64,000 nucleotides of DNA from Pedobacter glucosidilyticus DSM 23534 (lineage in GTDB: Bacteria; Bacteroidota; Bacteroidia; Sphingobacteriales; Sphingobacteriaceae). Under the pieces are notes generated by a model. It saw nothing but the letters and a program-made list of their open reading frames with translations, ran no database searches and was not told the DNA's origin. The DNA is taken from contig NZ_AULF01000024.1 in the NCBI RefSeq assembly GCF_000425145.1, positions 1 through 64,000 of the forward strand, read 5' to 3'. Shown piece by piece: positions 32,960 to 43,500 of the stretch (position 1 is its first letter; each line of letters starts with the position of its first letter). A program made the translations under genes and the position numbers.

Positions 32960-34495
32960 ATGAGCTTAGAAATTAAAGTGCCTGCAGTAGGCGAGTCTAT
33001 AACTGAAGTGATCCTTTCCAGATGGATCAAATCTGATGGAGATCATGTAGAAATGGATGAAGTTATTGCAGAACTGGAATCAGATAAAGCTACATTTGAG
33101 CTTACTGCAGAGGGTGCAGGAGTATTAAAAACTATCGCAAAGGAAGGCGATACCCTAGAAATTGGTGCTTTAGTATGTAAAATAGAAGGTTCAGATTCTG
33201 CTCCGGCTAAAGAAGAGGCTTCTGTTGAAGTTGCTAAAGAAGAAGCGGCTCCTGCAGCAGCACCAGCTTCCACAGGTGGTGGTGTTGTAGAAGTAAAAGT
33301 TCCGGCAGTTGGAGAATCAATTGCAGAAGTTACTTTAACCAAATGGTTAAAAGCAGATGGTGATGAAGTTGCTATGGATGAGGTAATTGCAGAATTAGAA
33401 TCTGATAAAGCAACATTTGAGTTACCAGCAGAAAGTGCAGGTGTTTTAAAAACTATAGCTAAAGAAGGCGATGTATTAGAGATTGGTGCTTTAGTAGCTT
33501 CAATTAGTGGTTCAGCAGGTGTTTCTGCAAAAACTGTTTCTTCTACACCGGCAGCAGCACCAGCAGCAAGTTCAGCAAAAGCTGAAGGAGCTTCTTCTTA
33601 TGCAGATAAAACACCTTCTCCAGCAGCAGCCAAAATTTTAGCAGAAAAAGGCATCAGCCCTAGCGCAGTAAGCGGAACTGGAGTAGGTGGCAGAATCACA
33701 AAAGAGGATGCTAATAACGCTCAAGCAGCTAAGCCAGCAAGTGCTCCGGCAAAAGCAGCAGCTACTAGTCAGCCAAGTACAACAACATCTGGCGATAGAG
33801 TAGAACGTCGTGAGAAAATGAGTTCGCTAAGAAAAACCATTGCTAAGCGTTTAGTTTCTGTTAAAAATGAAACGGCTATGTTAACTACTTTCAATGAAGT
33901 TAATATGGCGCCCGTAATGGAGCTTAGAAAAAAATATAAAGATCAGTTTAAAGAAAAACATGGAGTAGGTTTAGGCTTCATGTCATTCTTTACTAAAGCA
34001 GTTACAGAAGCATTAAAAGATTTCCCTGCGGTAGGTGCTAAAATAGATGGCGATGAAATTGTTTATAGTGATTTTGCTGACGTTTCTATAGCGGTTTCTG
34101 CGCCTAAAGGTTTGGTTGTACCTATCATTAGAAATGCAGATAAAATGTCTTTAGCTCAGATAGAGAAAGAAGTTATCAGCTTAGCTACAAAAGCAAGAGA
34201 AAACAAACTTACTATTGAGGAAATGACAGGTGGTAACTTTACCATCACCAATGGTGGTATTTTTGGTTCTATGTTATCTACCCCTATTATTAATGCGCCA
34301 CAATCAGCTATATTAGGTATGCATAATATTGTTGAAAGACCAGTTGCAGAAAACGGACAAGTAGTTATCAGACCAATTATGTATGTAGCTTTGTCTTATG
34401 ACCATCGTATTATTGATGGACGTGAGTCTGTAGGTTTCTTAGTTAGAGTTAAGCAACTTTTAGAAGACCCAGCAAGATTATTACTAGGCGTTTAA
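32960..34495 (+). CDS. sucB: Dihydrolipoyl succinyltransferase (E2) with two lipoyl domains
   Basis: The E2 core of the 2-oxoglutarate dehydrogenase complex, 511 aa. Two tandem lipoyl domains occupy about residues 2-77 and 112-187, each with the lipoylated Lys in ESDKATFEL. They share [14 protein letters not shown] exactly. An Ala/Pro-rich linker and a peripheral-subunit-binding domain ([20 protein letters not shown]) follow. The catalytic domain ends with HRIIDGRE. E2o proteins generally have one lipoyl domain, so the duplication is unusual. A terminator follows. Confidence 0.95.
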   Translation: MSLEIKVPAVGESITEVILSRWIKSDGDHVEMDEVIAELESDKATFELTAEGAGVLKTIAKEGDTLEIGALVCKIEGSDSAPAKEEASVEVAKEEAAPAAAPASTGGGVVEVKVPAVGESIAEVTLTKWLKADGDEVAMDEVIAELESDKATFELPAESAGVLKTIAKEGDVLEIGALVASISGSAGVSAKTVSSTPAAAPAASSAKAEGASSYADKTPSPAAAKILAEKGISPSAVSGTGVGGRITKEDANNAQAAKPASAPAKAAATSQPSTTTSGDRVERREKMSSLRKTIAKRLVSVKNETAMLTTFNEVNMAPVMELRKKYKDQFKEKHGVGLGFMSFFTKAVTEALKDFPAVGAKIDGDEIVYSDFADVSIAVSAPKGLVVPIIRNADKMSLAQIEKEVISLATKARENKLTIEEMTGGNFTITNGGIFGSMLSTPIINAPQSAILGMHNIVERPVAENGQVVIRPIMYVALSYDHRIIDGRESVGFLVRVKQLLEDPARLLLGV

Positions 34496-34515
34496 GCCTT
34501 TTCGATAAACTAAAG

Positions 34516-34550
34516 AAACCTCTGGAATTTTCTCCAGAGGTTTTCTTTTT
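34516..34550 (+). terminator. Terminator of sucAB
   Basis: AAACCTCTGGA (34516-34526) pairs perfectly with TCCAGAGGTTT (34533-34543), loop of 6, then TCTTTTT. A clear intrinsic terminator. Confidence 0.92.
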
Positions 34551-34564
34551 TAGTGAGCAAATTT

Positions 34565-35572
34565 ATGAGCATCAAAAAGTATTTAATCGTTTCTGTTCTA
34601 ATCTTAAGCTCTTTAAGTGGCTTTACACAGCAATTAGAAACGAATGTTAATTTCCACGGTTTTGCAGATAATAGAGAATATGCAAAATCAGGACGTTTAT
34701 CTCAAACCATATTCGGTGCTCGTTTCTCGCCTGAAATTGGTGTTTTATTAGATAGCGTACATCGTCTAAGAGTTGGTGTTAATTTACTTCACGAATTTGG
34801 TTCTTCAGAATTTATAAAAAAAGCTAATCCGGTTATCTATTATCAATACCAAAACAAAGCTTGGGATTTTTATTTAGGAGCCTTCCCGAGAGTAAATTTA
34901 TTGGATGATTATCCCCGTATTCTTTTAAACGATACCTTAAATTATTTCAGACCCAATATAGAGGGGATGTTGGTTAAATATGAAACGGCGAAGTTTAAAC
35001 AAAATATCTGGATAGATTGGACAAGCAAGCAAACTAACCAAAACAGAGAGGCATTTTTATTTGGTTTTTCTGGAAAATACCAGCCGGGTAAATTCTTCTT
35101 ATCACATTATGCTTACATGTTCCATAATGCTTTTTCTAAAATGCCGCCTGCCGACCAATATTTACAAGACAATGGAGCTGTTTTGGTGCAATTGGGTTTA
35201 GATTTAGGCAAACCCCTGTTTCTTGATTCTTTAACAATTTCGGTAGGAGCAATGGCTTCTATAGAAAGAACCAGAGGTTTAACAGGTATAGAAACTCCTA
35301 CAGGTTTTATCAGTAATTTATATGCAGCTTACAAAAAGTTTGATATACAAAATACCTTTTATGCAGGTCAAGGTCATTTCTTAATTAATGGGGATAAGTT
35401 TTATACATCTGATGTTTATGACCGTTTAGATATTGGTTTTACACCTATTATGTTTAAGAATATACAAGGTAAATTTATTTGTTCTTTACATTTTGTAGAT
35501 GGTGTAATTGATAGTCAGCAAGCTTTTTCTTTAAGGTATAACCTGTTTAATTCTAAAGGTCTAAAAAAGTAA
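34565..35572 (+). CDS. Outer-membrane protein of unknown function
   Basis: A 335-aa secreted protein with a signal peptide (MSIKKYLIVSVLILSSLSGF, cut near FTQ). I choose ATG 34565 since the GTG at 34553 overlaps the terminator tail and adds charged residues before the signal. The mature protein is rich in aromatic alternating segments (NPVIYYQYQNKAWDFYLGAF; IWIDWTSKQT; FDIQNTFYAGQGHF) that suggest a beta-barrel. I do not recognise a named family. It lies between sucAB and ndk without operon partners. Confidence 0.7.
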   Translation: MSIKKYLIVSVLILSSLSGFTQQLETNVNFHGFADNREYAKSGRLSQTIFGARFSPEIGVLLDSVHRLRVGVNLLHEFGSSEFIKKANPVIYYQYQNKAWDFYLGAFPRVNLLDDYPRILLNDTLNYFRPNIEGMLVKYETAKFKQNIWIDWTSKQTNQNREAFLFGFSGKYQPGKFFLSHYAYMFHNAFSKMPPADQYLQDNGAVLVQLGLDLGKPLFLDSLTISVGAMASIERTRGLTGIETPTGFISNLYAAYKKFDIQNTFYAGQGHFLINGDKFYTSDVYDRLDIGFTPIMFKNIQGKFICSLHFVDGVIDSQQAFSLRYNLFNSKGLKK

Positions 35573-35578
35573 GTTCAT

Positions 35579-35617
35579 AAAAAAAGAGCTTCAGAATGAT
35601 ACCAAAGCTCTTTTTTT
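35579..35617. terminator. Bidirectional terminator
   Basis: AAAAAGAGCTT (35581-35591) and AAGCTCTTTTT (35605-35615) form a stem with A and T runs on the two sides, between the convergent outer-membrane gene and ndk. Confidence 0.88.
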
Positions 35618-35633
35618 ATGAGTTTTATGTTAG

Positions 35634-36053
35634 TTAAAACCTCTCAGAAGCATTAAAGAAGAAATTACCTTCAATTAAAGCGTTATCATCAGAATCAGAT
35701 CCGTGTACTGCGTTTGCATCAATAGATTTTGCGTATTTGTTACGGATAGTTCCTGGCTCTGCTTTAGTTGGGTCTGTAGCGCCAATTAATTTTCTGAAAT
35801 CTTCTACAGCATTATCTTTTTCAAGAATAGCAGCTACAATAGGTCCAGAAGACATAAAATCAACTAAATCTTTGTAAAAAGGACGCTCTTTATGGATTTC
35901 ATAAAATTTACCAGCAAGCTCTTCACTTAAACGGGTATATTTCATGGCAATAATTTTAAATCCGGCAGATGTAATATCATTCAAAATAGCACCAATATGT
36001 CCGTTTGCAACGGCATCGGGCTTAATCATTGTAAAAGTTCTGTTAGTAGCCAT
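35634..36053 (-). CDS. ndk: Nucleoside diphosphate kinase
   Basis: A 139-aa enzyme that balances nucleoside triphosphates. Start is ATG at 36053: family members begin [18 protein letters not shown], and the longer frame from 36146 adds a non-conserved segment over the promoter. The active-site His is in NAVHGSDS, and the phosphate-binding segments [10 protein letters not shown]-like ([10 protein letters not shown]) and [15 protein letters not shown] are intact. The divergent gene nrnA starts 108 bases away. Confidence 0.97.
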   Translation of the reverse strand: MATNRTFTMIKPDAVANGHIGAILNDITSAGFKIIAMKYTRLSEELAGKFYEIHKERPFYKDLVDFMSSGPIVAAILEKDNAVEDFRKLIGATDPTKAEPGTIRNKYAKSIDANAVHGSDSDDNALIEGNFFFNASERF

Positions 36054-36074
36054 ATTTGTTTTTGAATTTGACCG

Positions 36075-36082
36075 CAAAAATA
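36075..36082 (-). promoter_or_regulatory. -7 box of ndk
   Basis: TATTTTTG on the minus strand, exact TAnnTTTG, 21 bases before the ndk start codon. Confidence 0.5.
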
Positions 36083-36161
36083 CGTTTAAAATCTTAATGT
36101 AAAAGCTATAGCTCTTTAATTTGTTGGTAATTATGTAACTTCGCAATTATTAGATTTTTGG

Positions 36162-37172
36162 ATGATTGATATAACCGCTATTAAAGCGCTGCTTGCTGAG
36201 CCTAGACGTATTGTAATTACTACTCACCATAAACCAGACGGAGATGCCATGGGCTCTTCATTAGGTTTATACAACTATTTAATCCAAAAAGGACACTTTG
36301 TTAAAGTAGTTTCCCCAACAGATTATCCGTACTTTTTACAATGGCTGCCTAATAATCCGGAAGTTATCATTTTTACAGAAAAGCAAGAAGAAAGTAAGAA
36401 ATTAGTGGCCGATGCCGAGCTTATTTTTTGCCTTGATTTTAATGCTTTATCTCGTATTAATGAGTTAGGAGATGAGGTAAGAAAATCATCAGCCATAAAA
36501 ATTATGATAGATCATCACTTAGAGCCAGAGGGTTTTGATGATTATCGTTATTGGAATATTGGCGCCTGTGCTACCGCCCAGTTGGTTTATGATTTTATTG
36601 TAAATGAGTTAGAAGAGAAACAATACATCAATAAGGATGTAGCTACATGTTTATATACTGGTATCATGACAGACTCTGGATCATTTAGATTTCCAACTGT
36701 AACTGCTGGTTTACACCGTATCGTAGCAGATTTAATAGATGCAGGTGCAGAAAACTGGAGAATTCATCAACAAGTATATGATAACGCTACAGAAGGGCGT
36801 TTAAAATTCTTAGGATATTGCTTAAGTAATAAATTAGAAGTTTTTAGAGAATACAATACAGCTTTAATTAGTGTTTCTAAAAGTGATATCGCAAAGTTTG
36901 ATATTCAAACAGGCGAAACTGAAGGGATAGTTAATTATGCTTTATCAATAAACGGAATAAAATTAGCGGCATTTATTGTAGAAAGATCAGATAGGGTAAA
37001 GCTATCTTTACGTTCTACCGGAGATTTCCCGGCAAATGAAATTTGTAAAAAATATTTTGATGGCGGAGGGCATAGAAATGCTGCTGGTGGCCATTCTGAA
37101 GAAAGCTTAGAGCAGGTAGTACAAAAATTTAAAAGTATATTACCCGAATATCAAAAGCTATTGCTACTATAA
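36162..37172 (+). CDS. nrnA: DHH-family phosphoesterase, NrnA-like
   Basis: A 336-aa protein of DHH subfamily 1. Motifs are ITTHHKPDGDAMGSS (motif I), FCLDFN (II), MIDHHLEP (the DHH motif) and TDSGSFRFP (IV). The DHHA1 domain ends with FDGGGHRNAAGG. Such proteins degrade short oligoribonucleotides and 3'-phosphoadenosine 5'-phosphate. Domain order and length fit NrnA. An FKBP gene follows on the same strand after 117 bases. Confidence 0.92.
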   Translation: MIDITAIKALLAEPRRIVITTHHKPDGDAMGSSLGLYNYLIQKGHFVKVVSPTDYPYFLQWLPNNPEVIIFTEKQEESKKLVADAELIFCLDFNALSRINELGDEVRKSSAIKIMIDHHLEPEGFDDYRYWNIGACATAQLVYDFIVNELEEKQYINKDVATCLYTGIMTDSGSFRFPTVTAGLHRIVADLIDAGAENWRIHQQVYDNATEGRLKFLGYCLSNKLEVFREYNTALISVSKSDIAKFDIQTGETEGIVNYALSINGIKLAAFIVERSDRVKLSLRSTGDFPANEICKKYFDGGGHRNAAGGHSEESLEQVVQKFKSILPEYQKLLLL

Positions 37173-37289
37173 GAAACATAAGTTTATATTTGGCAGCAAT
37201 TTTTGATATATTGAATCATTAAAAAAACAGATAAACGATTATAAAATAGTAAAGGGCAAAAAAATGCCTCATTAAACAAAATTAAATTA

Positions 37290-38249
37290 ATGAAAAAAGG
37301 ATTATTGATTTTAAGTATAGCAGCGTTAGGATTCGCAGCTTGTAACGGTGGATTTAAGAAAGGTGCATCAGGCTTACTTTATAAAGTTCATGAAGATGTT
37401 GAAGGAGATTCAATCAAAGAAGGAGATTTTATCAGCTTAAATATTATTGCAAAAACCGATGGCGACTCTGTTTTATACAATTCTTATGAAATGGATAGAG
37501 CATCTCAAACTTTTGTACCAAAACCTATGTATGATGGTGATTTATTTACCGCTATCATGCAATTAACTAAAGGCGATAGCGCTACCATTAAAGTAGATAT
37601 TGATTCAGCCGAGAAAAAAGGTCAGCCAAGACCACAAGGTATTAAAGGAAAATACATCATCTACACCGTAAAAATTGAAGATGTAATTAAAAAGGATACT
37701 ACGAAAGAGCAAGAGTTCCAATCTAAAATTGAGGCTTTCTTTAAAGCAGAAGGTGATAGAGCTAAAAAAGCAGAAGCACCTAAATTAGAGAAATACATTA
37801 AAGATAACAGCTTAAAAGCCCAAAAATACCCTTCAGGTTTACAAGTAGCTACCTTAACAGAAGGTACAGGTGTGCAACCAAAACCGGGTGACAGCGTAAT
37901 GGTAAACTATACGGGTAAGCTAGTTTCAGGTAAAGTGTTTGATACTAGCTTGCCAGAAGTTGCTAAAAAGAACAACATTTACAACCCAGCAAGAGAACCT
38001 TACACTACTTTAAACTTAGTTATTGGTCAAGGTAATGTGATACCGGGTTTTGATGAAGGTGTCTTAAAAATGAAAAAAGGCGGTAAATCAGTTTTATTGA
38101 TTCCTTCTGCATTAGCTTATGGAGAGCAAGGCATGCAAGGTGGCATGATTGGTCCATTTACTCCTTTAGTATTTGAAATAGAATTGGTAAACGTTGTACC
38201 GGGTAAAGGTGTAGCAACGCCAATTTCGCCGGAAGCTCCGAAAAAATAA
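37290..38249 (+). CDS. FKBP-type peptidyl-prolyl isomerase lipoprotein
   Basis: A 319-aa lipoprotein (MKKGLLILSIAALGFAACNG, lipobox GFAAC). The C-terminal half is a complete FKBP domain (PGDSVMVNYTGKLVSGKVFD ... VIGQGNVIPGFDEGVLKMKK ... LAYGEQG). The N-terminal half (residues ~30-130) is a weaker second FKBP-like copy (GDFISLNIIAKTDGDSVLYN ... GIKGKYIIYTVKIEDV). It is expected in the periplasm or outer membrane as a folding helper. A terminator follows. Confidence 0.92.
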   Translation: MKKGLLILSIAALGFAACNGGFKKGASGLLYKVHEDVEGDSIKEGDFISLNIIAKTDGDSVLYNSYEMDRASQTFVPKPMYDGDLFTAIMQLTKGDSATIKVDIDSAEKKGQPRPQGIKGKYIIYTVKIEDVIKKDTTKEQEFQSKIEAFFKAEGDRAKKAEAPKLEKYIKDNSLKAQKYPSGLQVATLTEGTGVQPKPGDSVMVNYTGKLVSGKVFDTSLPEVAKKNNIYNPAREPYTTLNLVIGQGNVIPGFDEGVLKMKKGGKSVLLIPSALAYGEQGMQGGMIGPFTPLVFEIELVNVVPGKGVATPISPEAPKK

Positions 38250-38254
38250 AAATA

Positions 38255-38286
38255 AAAACCCTTTCTAATTTTAGAAAGGGTTTTTT
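38255..38286 (+). terminator. Terminator after the FKBP gene
   Basis: AAAACCCTTTCTAA and TTAGAAAGGGTTTT form a long stem around a short loop, followed by TTTTTT. Strong intrinsic terminator. Confidence 0.92.
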
Positions 38287-38328
38287 GTTATGTTCCTTTT
38301 TAAGAGATAAAGAAAGTACTTTTTAGAA

Positions 38329-39096
38329 ATGATATTGACAGATACCCACACTCATATTTATTATGAGCAGGATATAGATAAAAGAAAGCAGTTGATGGAT
38401 AACTGTTTTCTTAACTATGTAAGTAGATTGTTTTTACCCAATGTGGATCATGAATCTGTTCCCATGGTTTTTGATTTATGTAAGCAATATCCAGCAAATT
38501 GTTTTCCTATGCTAGGTTTGCATCCTTGTGATGTTAAAATTGGATTTGAGGACGAATTAAGTAAAATAAAATCTTATCTGCATGATGCAAAAATTTATGC
38601 TATTGGTGAAATAGGAATAGATTTATATTGGGATAAAACCACGCTTAGCTTACAACAAGAAGCATTTAAACAGCAAATTCAATGGGCTAAAGATTTAAAT
38701 TTACCTATCGTTATTCACTGTCGTGAAGCGTTTGATGAGGTGTTAGCCATACTTCACGAAATGAAAGATGATAAACTAAGAGGAATATTCCATTGTTTTA
38801 GCGGAAATTTAGAACAAGCCAGAGAAGTCATCTCCTTAGGGTTTTTCTTAGGGATAGGCGGGGTTGTAACCTATAAAAAGTCTGGTTTAGATGCAGTAGT
38901 AAAACAAATAAATCTAAAGCATATTGTTTTAGAAACCGATGCGCCTTATCTGGCTCCGGTACCCTTCAGGGGAAAGCCTAATGAGAGTGCTTACCTTATT
39001 CATGTTGCCCAAAAAGTGGCAGATTTACATCAAATTCCTTTAAAAGAGCTTGCAGAAATTACAACGGCTAATTCCATAGAAATCTTTGGTGTATAA
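38329..39096 (+). CDS. tatD: TatD family metal-dependent hydrolase
   Basis: A 255-aa TIM-barrel hydrolase. Metal ligands are in TDTHTHIYY, the EIGIDLYWD motif, LPIVIHCREAF, FHCFSGN and LETDAPYLAPVPFRGKPNE. The family members are 3'-5' exonucleases or deoxyribonucleases. It lies 53 bases before ansA on the same strand. Confidence 0.94.
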   Translation: MILTDTHTHIYYEQDIDKRKQLMDNCFLNYVSRLFLPNVDHESVPMVFDLCKQYPANCFPMLGLHPCDVKIGFEDELSKIKSYLHDAKIYAIGEIGIDLYWDKTTLSLQQEAFKQQIQWAKDLNLPIVIHCREAFDEVLAILHEMKDDKLRGIFHCFSGNLEQAREVISLGFFLGIGGVVTYKKSGLDAVVKQINLKHIVLETDAPYLAPVPFRGKPNESAYLIHVAQKVADLHQIPLKELAEITTANSIEIFGV

Positions 39097-39149
39097 GAAC
39101 TATTTCTTTTTCTTTGTAACTCATAAAGTTCAAAATTAAAATTAACCTG

Positions 39150-40172
39150 ATGACCAAAATTTTTGTCATATATACCGGCGGTACCATTGGTATGATAACC
39201 GATCCGGCAACAGGCGCTCTTAAGCCATTTACTTTTGAACAAATTATAGAGAATGTTCCCGAGTTAAAAAGAATGGATTATCAATTAACCGTCCACTCTT
39301 TTAATCCTATCATAGACTCTTCTGATATGACGCCCGAAATTTGGGCATTTCTAGCCAAATTAATTGAAGATAATTATGATGATCATGATGGTTTCTTAAT
39401 TCTTCATGGTTCTGATACGATGGCGTTTTCGGCATCAGCTTTAAGCTTTATGCTAGAAGGTCTAACCAAGCCAGTTATTTTTACGGGCTCGCAACTTCCT
39501 ATATCTGAAGTAAGAACAGATGCTAAGGAGAACTTTATCACCGCCTTAGAAATTGCATCAGCAAAACTACCTGATGGGAAAGCTCGGGTTCCAGAAGTGT
39601 GTATCTATTTCGAGAATAAACTTTTTAGAGGTAATAGAACCTTCAAATATAACTCTGCCAAATTTGAAGCTTTTAGATCACCCAATTATCCTGTTTTAGT
39701 AGAAGCTGGCGTACATATTAAATATAATGATGCAGCCATAGGGAAATGCGAAAACTGTATCTTAAAAGTACATTCTAATGTAAACAATAATATAGGGGTG
39801 TTAAAATTATATCCAGGCATAAGTCCTCAGATTGTAGATGCCGTTCTAAACTCTGATGCAGAAGCTATCATTATGGAGAGTTTTGGGGCAGGTAACACCA
39901 CAACAGCAAAATGGTTTTTAGATAGGTTAGACCATGCTATTAAAAACGGAAAAATTATCTTAGATATTTCGCAATGTAAAGTAGGCTCAGTAGAAATGGG
40001 GCGCTATGAAACAAGTAGCGAGTTATTGAAAATGGGTGTTGTTAATGGTTATGACATGACTTTTGAAGCTGCCGTAACAAAACTCATGTATTTATTAGGT
40101 AGAAACTATCCTAAAGATCGTTTATTGCGTAGACTTCGTACGTCTATAAGAGGCGAATTAACGCAATATTAA
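39150..40172 (+). CDS. ansA: L-asparaginase type I
   Basis: A 340-aa enzyme that hydrolyses asparagine to aspartate and ammonia. The first active-site motif is IYTGGTIGM, the second is LILHGSDTMAFSASAL. GSQLPISEVRTDAKEN follows and the C-terminal domain ends with LRRLRTSIRGELTQY. There is no signal peptide, so it is cytosolic. Confidence 0.95.
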   Translation: MTKIFVIYTGGTIGMITDPATGALKPFTFEQIIENVPELKRMDYQLTVHSFNPIIDSSDMTPEIWAFLAKLIEDNYDDHDGFLILHGSDTMAFSASALSFMLEGLTKPVIFTGSQLPISEVRTDAKENFITALEIASAKLPDGKARVPEVCIYFENKLFRGNRTFKYNSAKFEAFRSPNYPVLVEAGVHIKYNDAAIGKCENCILKVHSNVNNNIGVLKLYPGISPQIVDAVLNSDAEAIIMESFGAGNTTTAKWFLDRLDHAIKNGKIILDISQCKVGSVEMGRYETSSELLKMGVVNGYDMTFEAAVTKLMYLLGRNYPKDRLLRRLRTSIRGELTQY

Positions 40173-40541
40173 CATGCGATCGTATTTTTAATCAACCTTC
40201 TTGACTACCACCATCATGTGGTTTCTTACACTATCTTATTAAAATGATCTCCAAATAACATGGTATTATATGTTAATTGGAGATATTCTTTTGCCAATCT
40301 GCCATACATATCTGGATTTTATTTATTCGATATTTGAATAAAGGGGGTTTAATAGAAGTTAACCTAAATAGCTTGTTAACACTATCCCCAAATAATAAAC
40401 CAAAAACCATTACTTTTTTTACTATGCAAGTTAAATCATGGAAGATTAGACACAACCGTTTTTCTATGCTATAAAGCTTAATCGGTACACAATTAAAGAA
40501 TCATCAGAAAAAACCAATTAACCAATCTATAAATCAATAAA
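40173..40541. other. 369-base intergenic region before the SusC/SusD locus
   Basis: No gene is supported; the two short overlapping frames here are shadows of an imperfect dyad. The most striking element is the hairpin at 40247-40284. Downstream of it the region is AT-rich and should hold the promoter of the SusC gene. I see no full TTTG/TAnnTTTG pair. Confidence 0.5.
40247..40284. terminator. Long imperfect hairpin
   Basis: ATCTCCAAATAACAT (40247-40261) pairs with ATGTTAATTGGAGAT (40270-40284), 14 of 15 positions, around an 8-base loop. It may terminate ansA or act as a leader element for the SusC operon. The following T-run is short (ATTCTTTTG). Confidence 0.45.
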
Positions 40542-43500
40542 ATGAAAAAAAGAGTACTACTAGACTTTTTCCAAAAGTTAATTTTTAAAAAAAGGTTAGT
40601 GCTATGCTTGTTGGTAATACCTTTAATGGTAGCCAGTGCTTACGCACAAACGATTAGTGTATCTGGGGTTATCAAAGATGAAGGTGGATTACCTTTACCC
40701 GGCGTAGCAGTGACTATTAAAGGAACTACCTCAGGCACCATGACGAATGAAAATGGACAGTTTAAATTAAATGCGCCAGGAAATGGAGTTTTGCAATTAA
40801 AATATCTGGGTTTTCTTTCTCAAGAGGTTGCTGTAAATAACCGAACAAGTATTAATGTAACTTTAAAAGAAGACATTAGCAGGTTAGATGAAGTAATAGT
40901 AATTGGTTATGGAACGGCTCCAAAAAGAGATAATGCTGGGGCAATAAGTTCTGTAAGCCAAAAGACTATTGAAGAACGTGTTCCTGTAAATATTTTCGAT
41001 GCTTTACAAGGTGCTGCTGCAGGTGTGCGTGTAGCTGCTGATTCTGGTGCTCCTGGAGATGAAGCTCAAATATCAATTAGAGGGGTTTCTACTATTTCAG
41101 CAGATGGAGGAAGACCACTTTATGTTGTTGATGGTGTTCAGGTAGATAATATTAATGGTATAAGTCCTAACGATATTAAATCTATTGAGATTTTAAAGGA
41201 TGCTGCTTCAACTTCTATTTATGGTGCTAGAGCTGCCAATGGGGTTATCTTAATTACAACAAAAAGAGGAGAAGAGGGTAAACCAAGAGTTCAATTAAAT
41301 TATATTCAGAGCTACAGTAACTTAGCGCATAAATTACCTCAAGCAAATCGTTTAGAAAGAGAAGGCTTTGAGCAAAGTAACTTACCAACTCGTTTTGGGT
41401 TATATCCTATTTTTGATGATTCTACAGCTTACAGAAGAAACAATGATTGGGATTATCAAGATTTAATAACCCAAACAGGTGTAAGACGTCAGGTAGATTT
41501 TAGTGTTAGTGGTGGGCAAAAAGGGCTAACATATTACACGGGTGTTCAGTATCTTGATGATGAAGGAATTATTCTTTCTTCTTACAATAAGAGATTTAAT
41601 TTGAGAACCAATGTAGATTACAATATCTCTCCAAAAGCAACACTTGCTACCAGAATAACATTTGGATACCAAAACATAAATAGAGTTAATGACGGTAGAG
41701 TTTTATCTCAAGCTGCTCAAAGACCAGCTTCTCAAGCACTTTATCTGCCAGACGGAACGCCTATTTATGATAATGGGGGGCGTAAAAATCCTATCGAAGA
41801 GGCAAGATTAAGAAAAGATTTAGATGGTTTATATACAGGTATAATTTATCAATCTTTTGAGTATAAATTAAGCAAACCATTAATGTTCCACCTCGATGGT
41901 TCGGCTTCTTTAAACTTAGATCGAAATAGAAACTCCGTTTCTGGATTATTAGAAACCACAGGTATAGGTATAGCGTCTGAATCTAATGAAACTATAAGAA
42001 GACTTCAAGCAAATGCTTATTTTTCTTATAATAAAACAATAAATAATGATCATACCATCACAGGTACTTTAGGTGCAAACTTAGATGAGTCTCGACTAAA
42101 CTCTATCCGTATAAATGGTAGTGGATTTATTACCGAAAGTATTGAAACATTAAATGCTTTAGAAAACTTAAGTCCTGCTGGTACCAATACCGGAGCAACG
42201 CAAAATGCGTTATTAGGTTTTTTCGCAAGAGCCGGATATAACTATAAAGGTAAATATATTTTAAATGCAACTATAAGAAGAGACGGATCATCAAGATTTG
42301 GTGCCGATAATAGATGGGCTTATTTTCCATCAACTTCTTTTGCTTGGAGGGTAAGTGATGAAAAGTTCATGTCATGGTCTAAGAAGTTTTTAACAGATGC
42401 GAAATTCAGGGCAACTTGGGGTATAACAGGTAATGAAAACATAGGTAATTTTGCTTCCAGAAATCAATATGTATTTGGTGAATACTTTTATAATGGCGTA
42501 AGTGGTGTTGTTGTAAGTGAGAGATTAGGTAATAGCGGTTTGAGATGGGAACAACAGGAACAAGCTGATGTTGGTTTAGACTTAACCTTGTTTGGAGGTA
42601 GATTAGCTGTATCAACTTCTTACTATACAAAAACAACAAAAGACCTTTTATCAGATCAACCTCTTCCAAGAGAAATAGGTTTTCCAGACAATGCAACTAT
42701 AAACAGCGGTTCAATTAGAAATAGAGGGGTGGAAGTTGAAATTTCTGGCTATCCTATTAGAAATACAAATAAAAATTTTATTTGGCAATCTAATGTTAAT
42801 TTAGGGTTCAACAGGAATGATATAACTGACTTACCTGGTGATGAATATATACTTAATAATATCTTTTTAGTAAGAGAAGGTGAAGAGGCAGGAAGATTCT
42901 TTGGATATAAAGCTTTAGGTGTTTATGCTTATGATGAATCTAATGCTTATACCCCAGATTACGCTACAAGATTAATCCCACAATTTCAAAGAGATGCTGA
43001 CGGGAATATATTTACAGATAAAAATTTAAGACCAGTATTAACTGGCTATGTTCTTCCTGATGGCACTCCGTATACTGGACCGGTTAGCCAATTGAGTGTA
43101 GATGGTACTATTTCAAAAGGAGGCGATGTAATATGGGAGAATCTTCCAGATGCTAATGGAAATTATAATAATACCATAAGTATTGAAGATAGACAAGTGC
43201 TTGGCTCAGGTATACCTAAATTAACTGTAGGATTTCAAAATAGCTTAAGCTACAAAAAGTTTACGTTCTCTTTCTTTTTATTTGGAAGCTTTGGAAACCA
43301 GATTTATAATGAGTTAAATAGAGGAAATGCTCAGTTTAGTTCAACAAATGTAACTCCTTTCCCATATATCATCAGAAACTTATGGAAATATCCTGGGCAA
43401 ATAACGGATGTTTATAGTAGAGATAGAACAGCCAATAATTCTCGTCCTGGCAATAGCTACTTCTTAGAAGATGGATCTTTTATCCGTTTGCAAACTGTAA

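Noticed and set aside
40273-40474. Two overlapping short frames on opposite strands
   Set aside because: They mirror each other in the intergenic region before susC and overlap the hairpin; neither has a family pattern.
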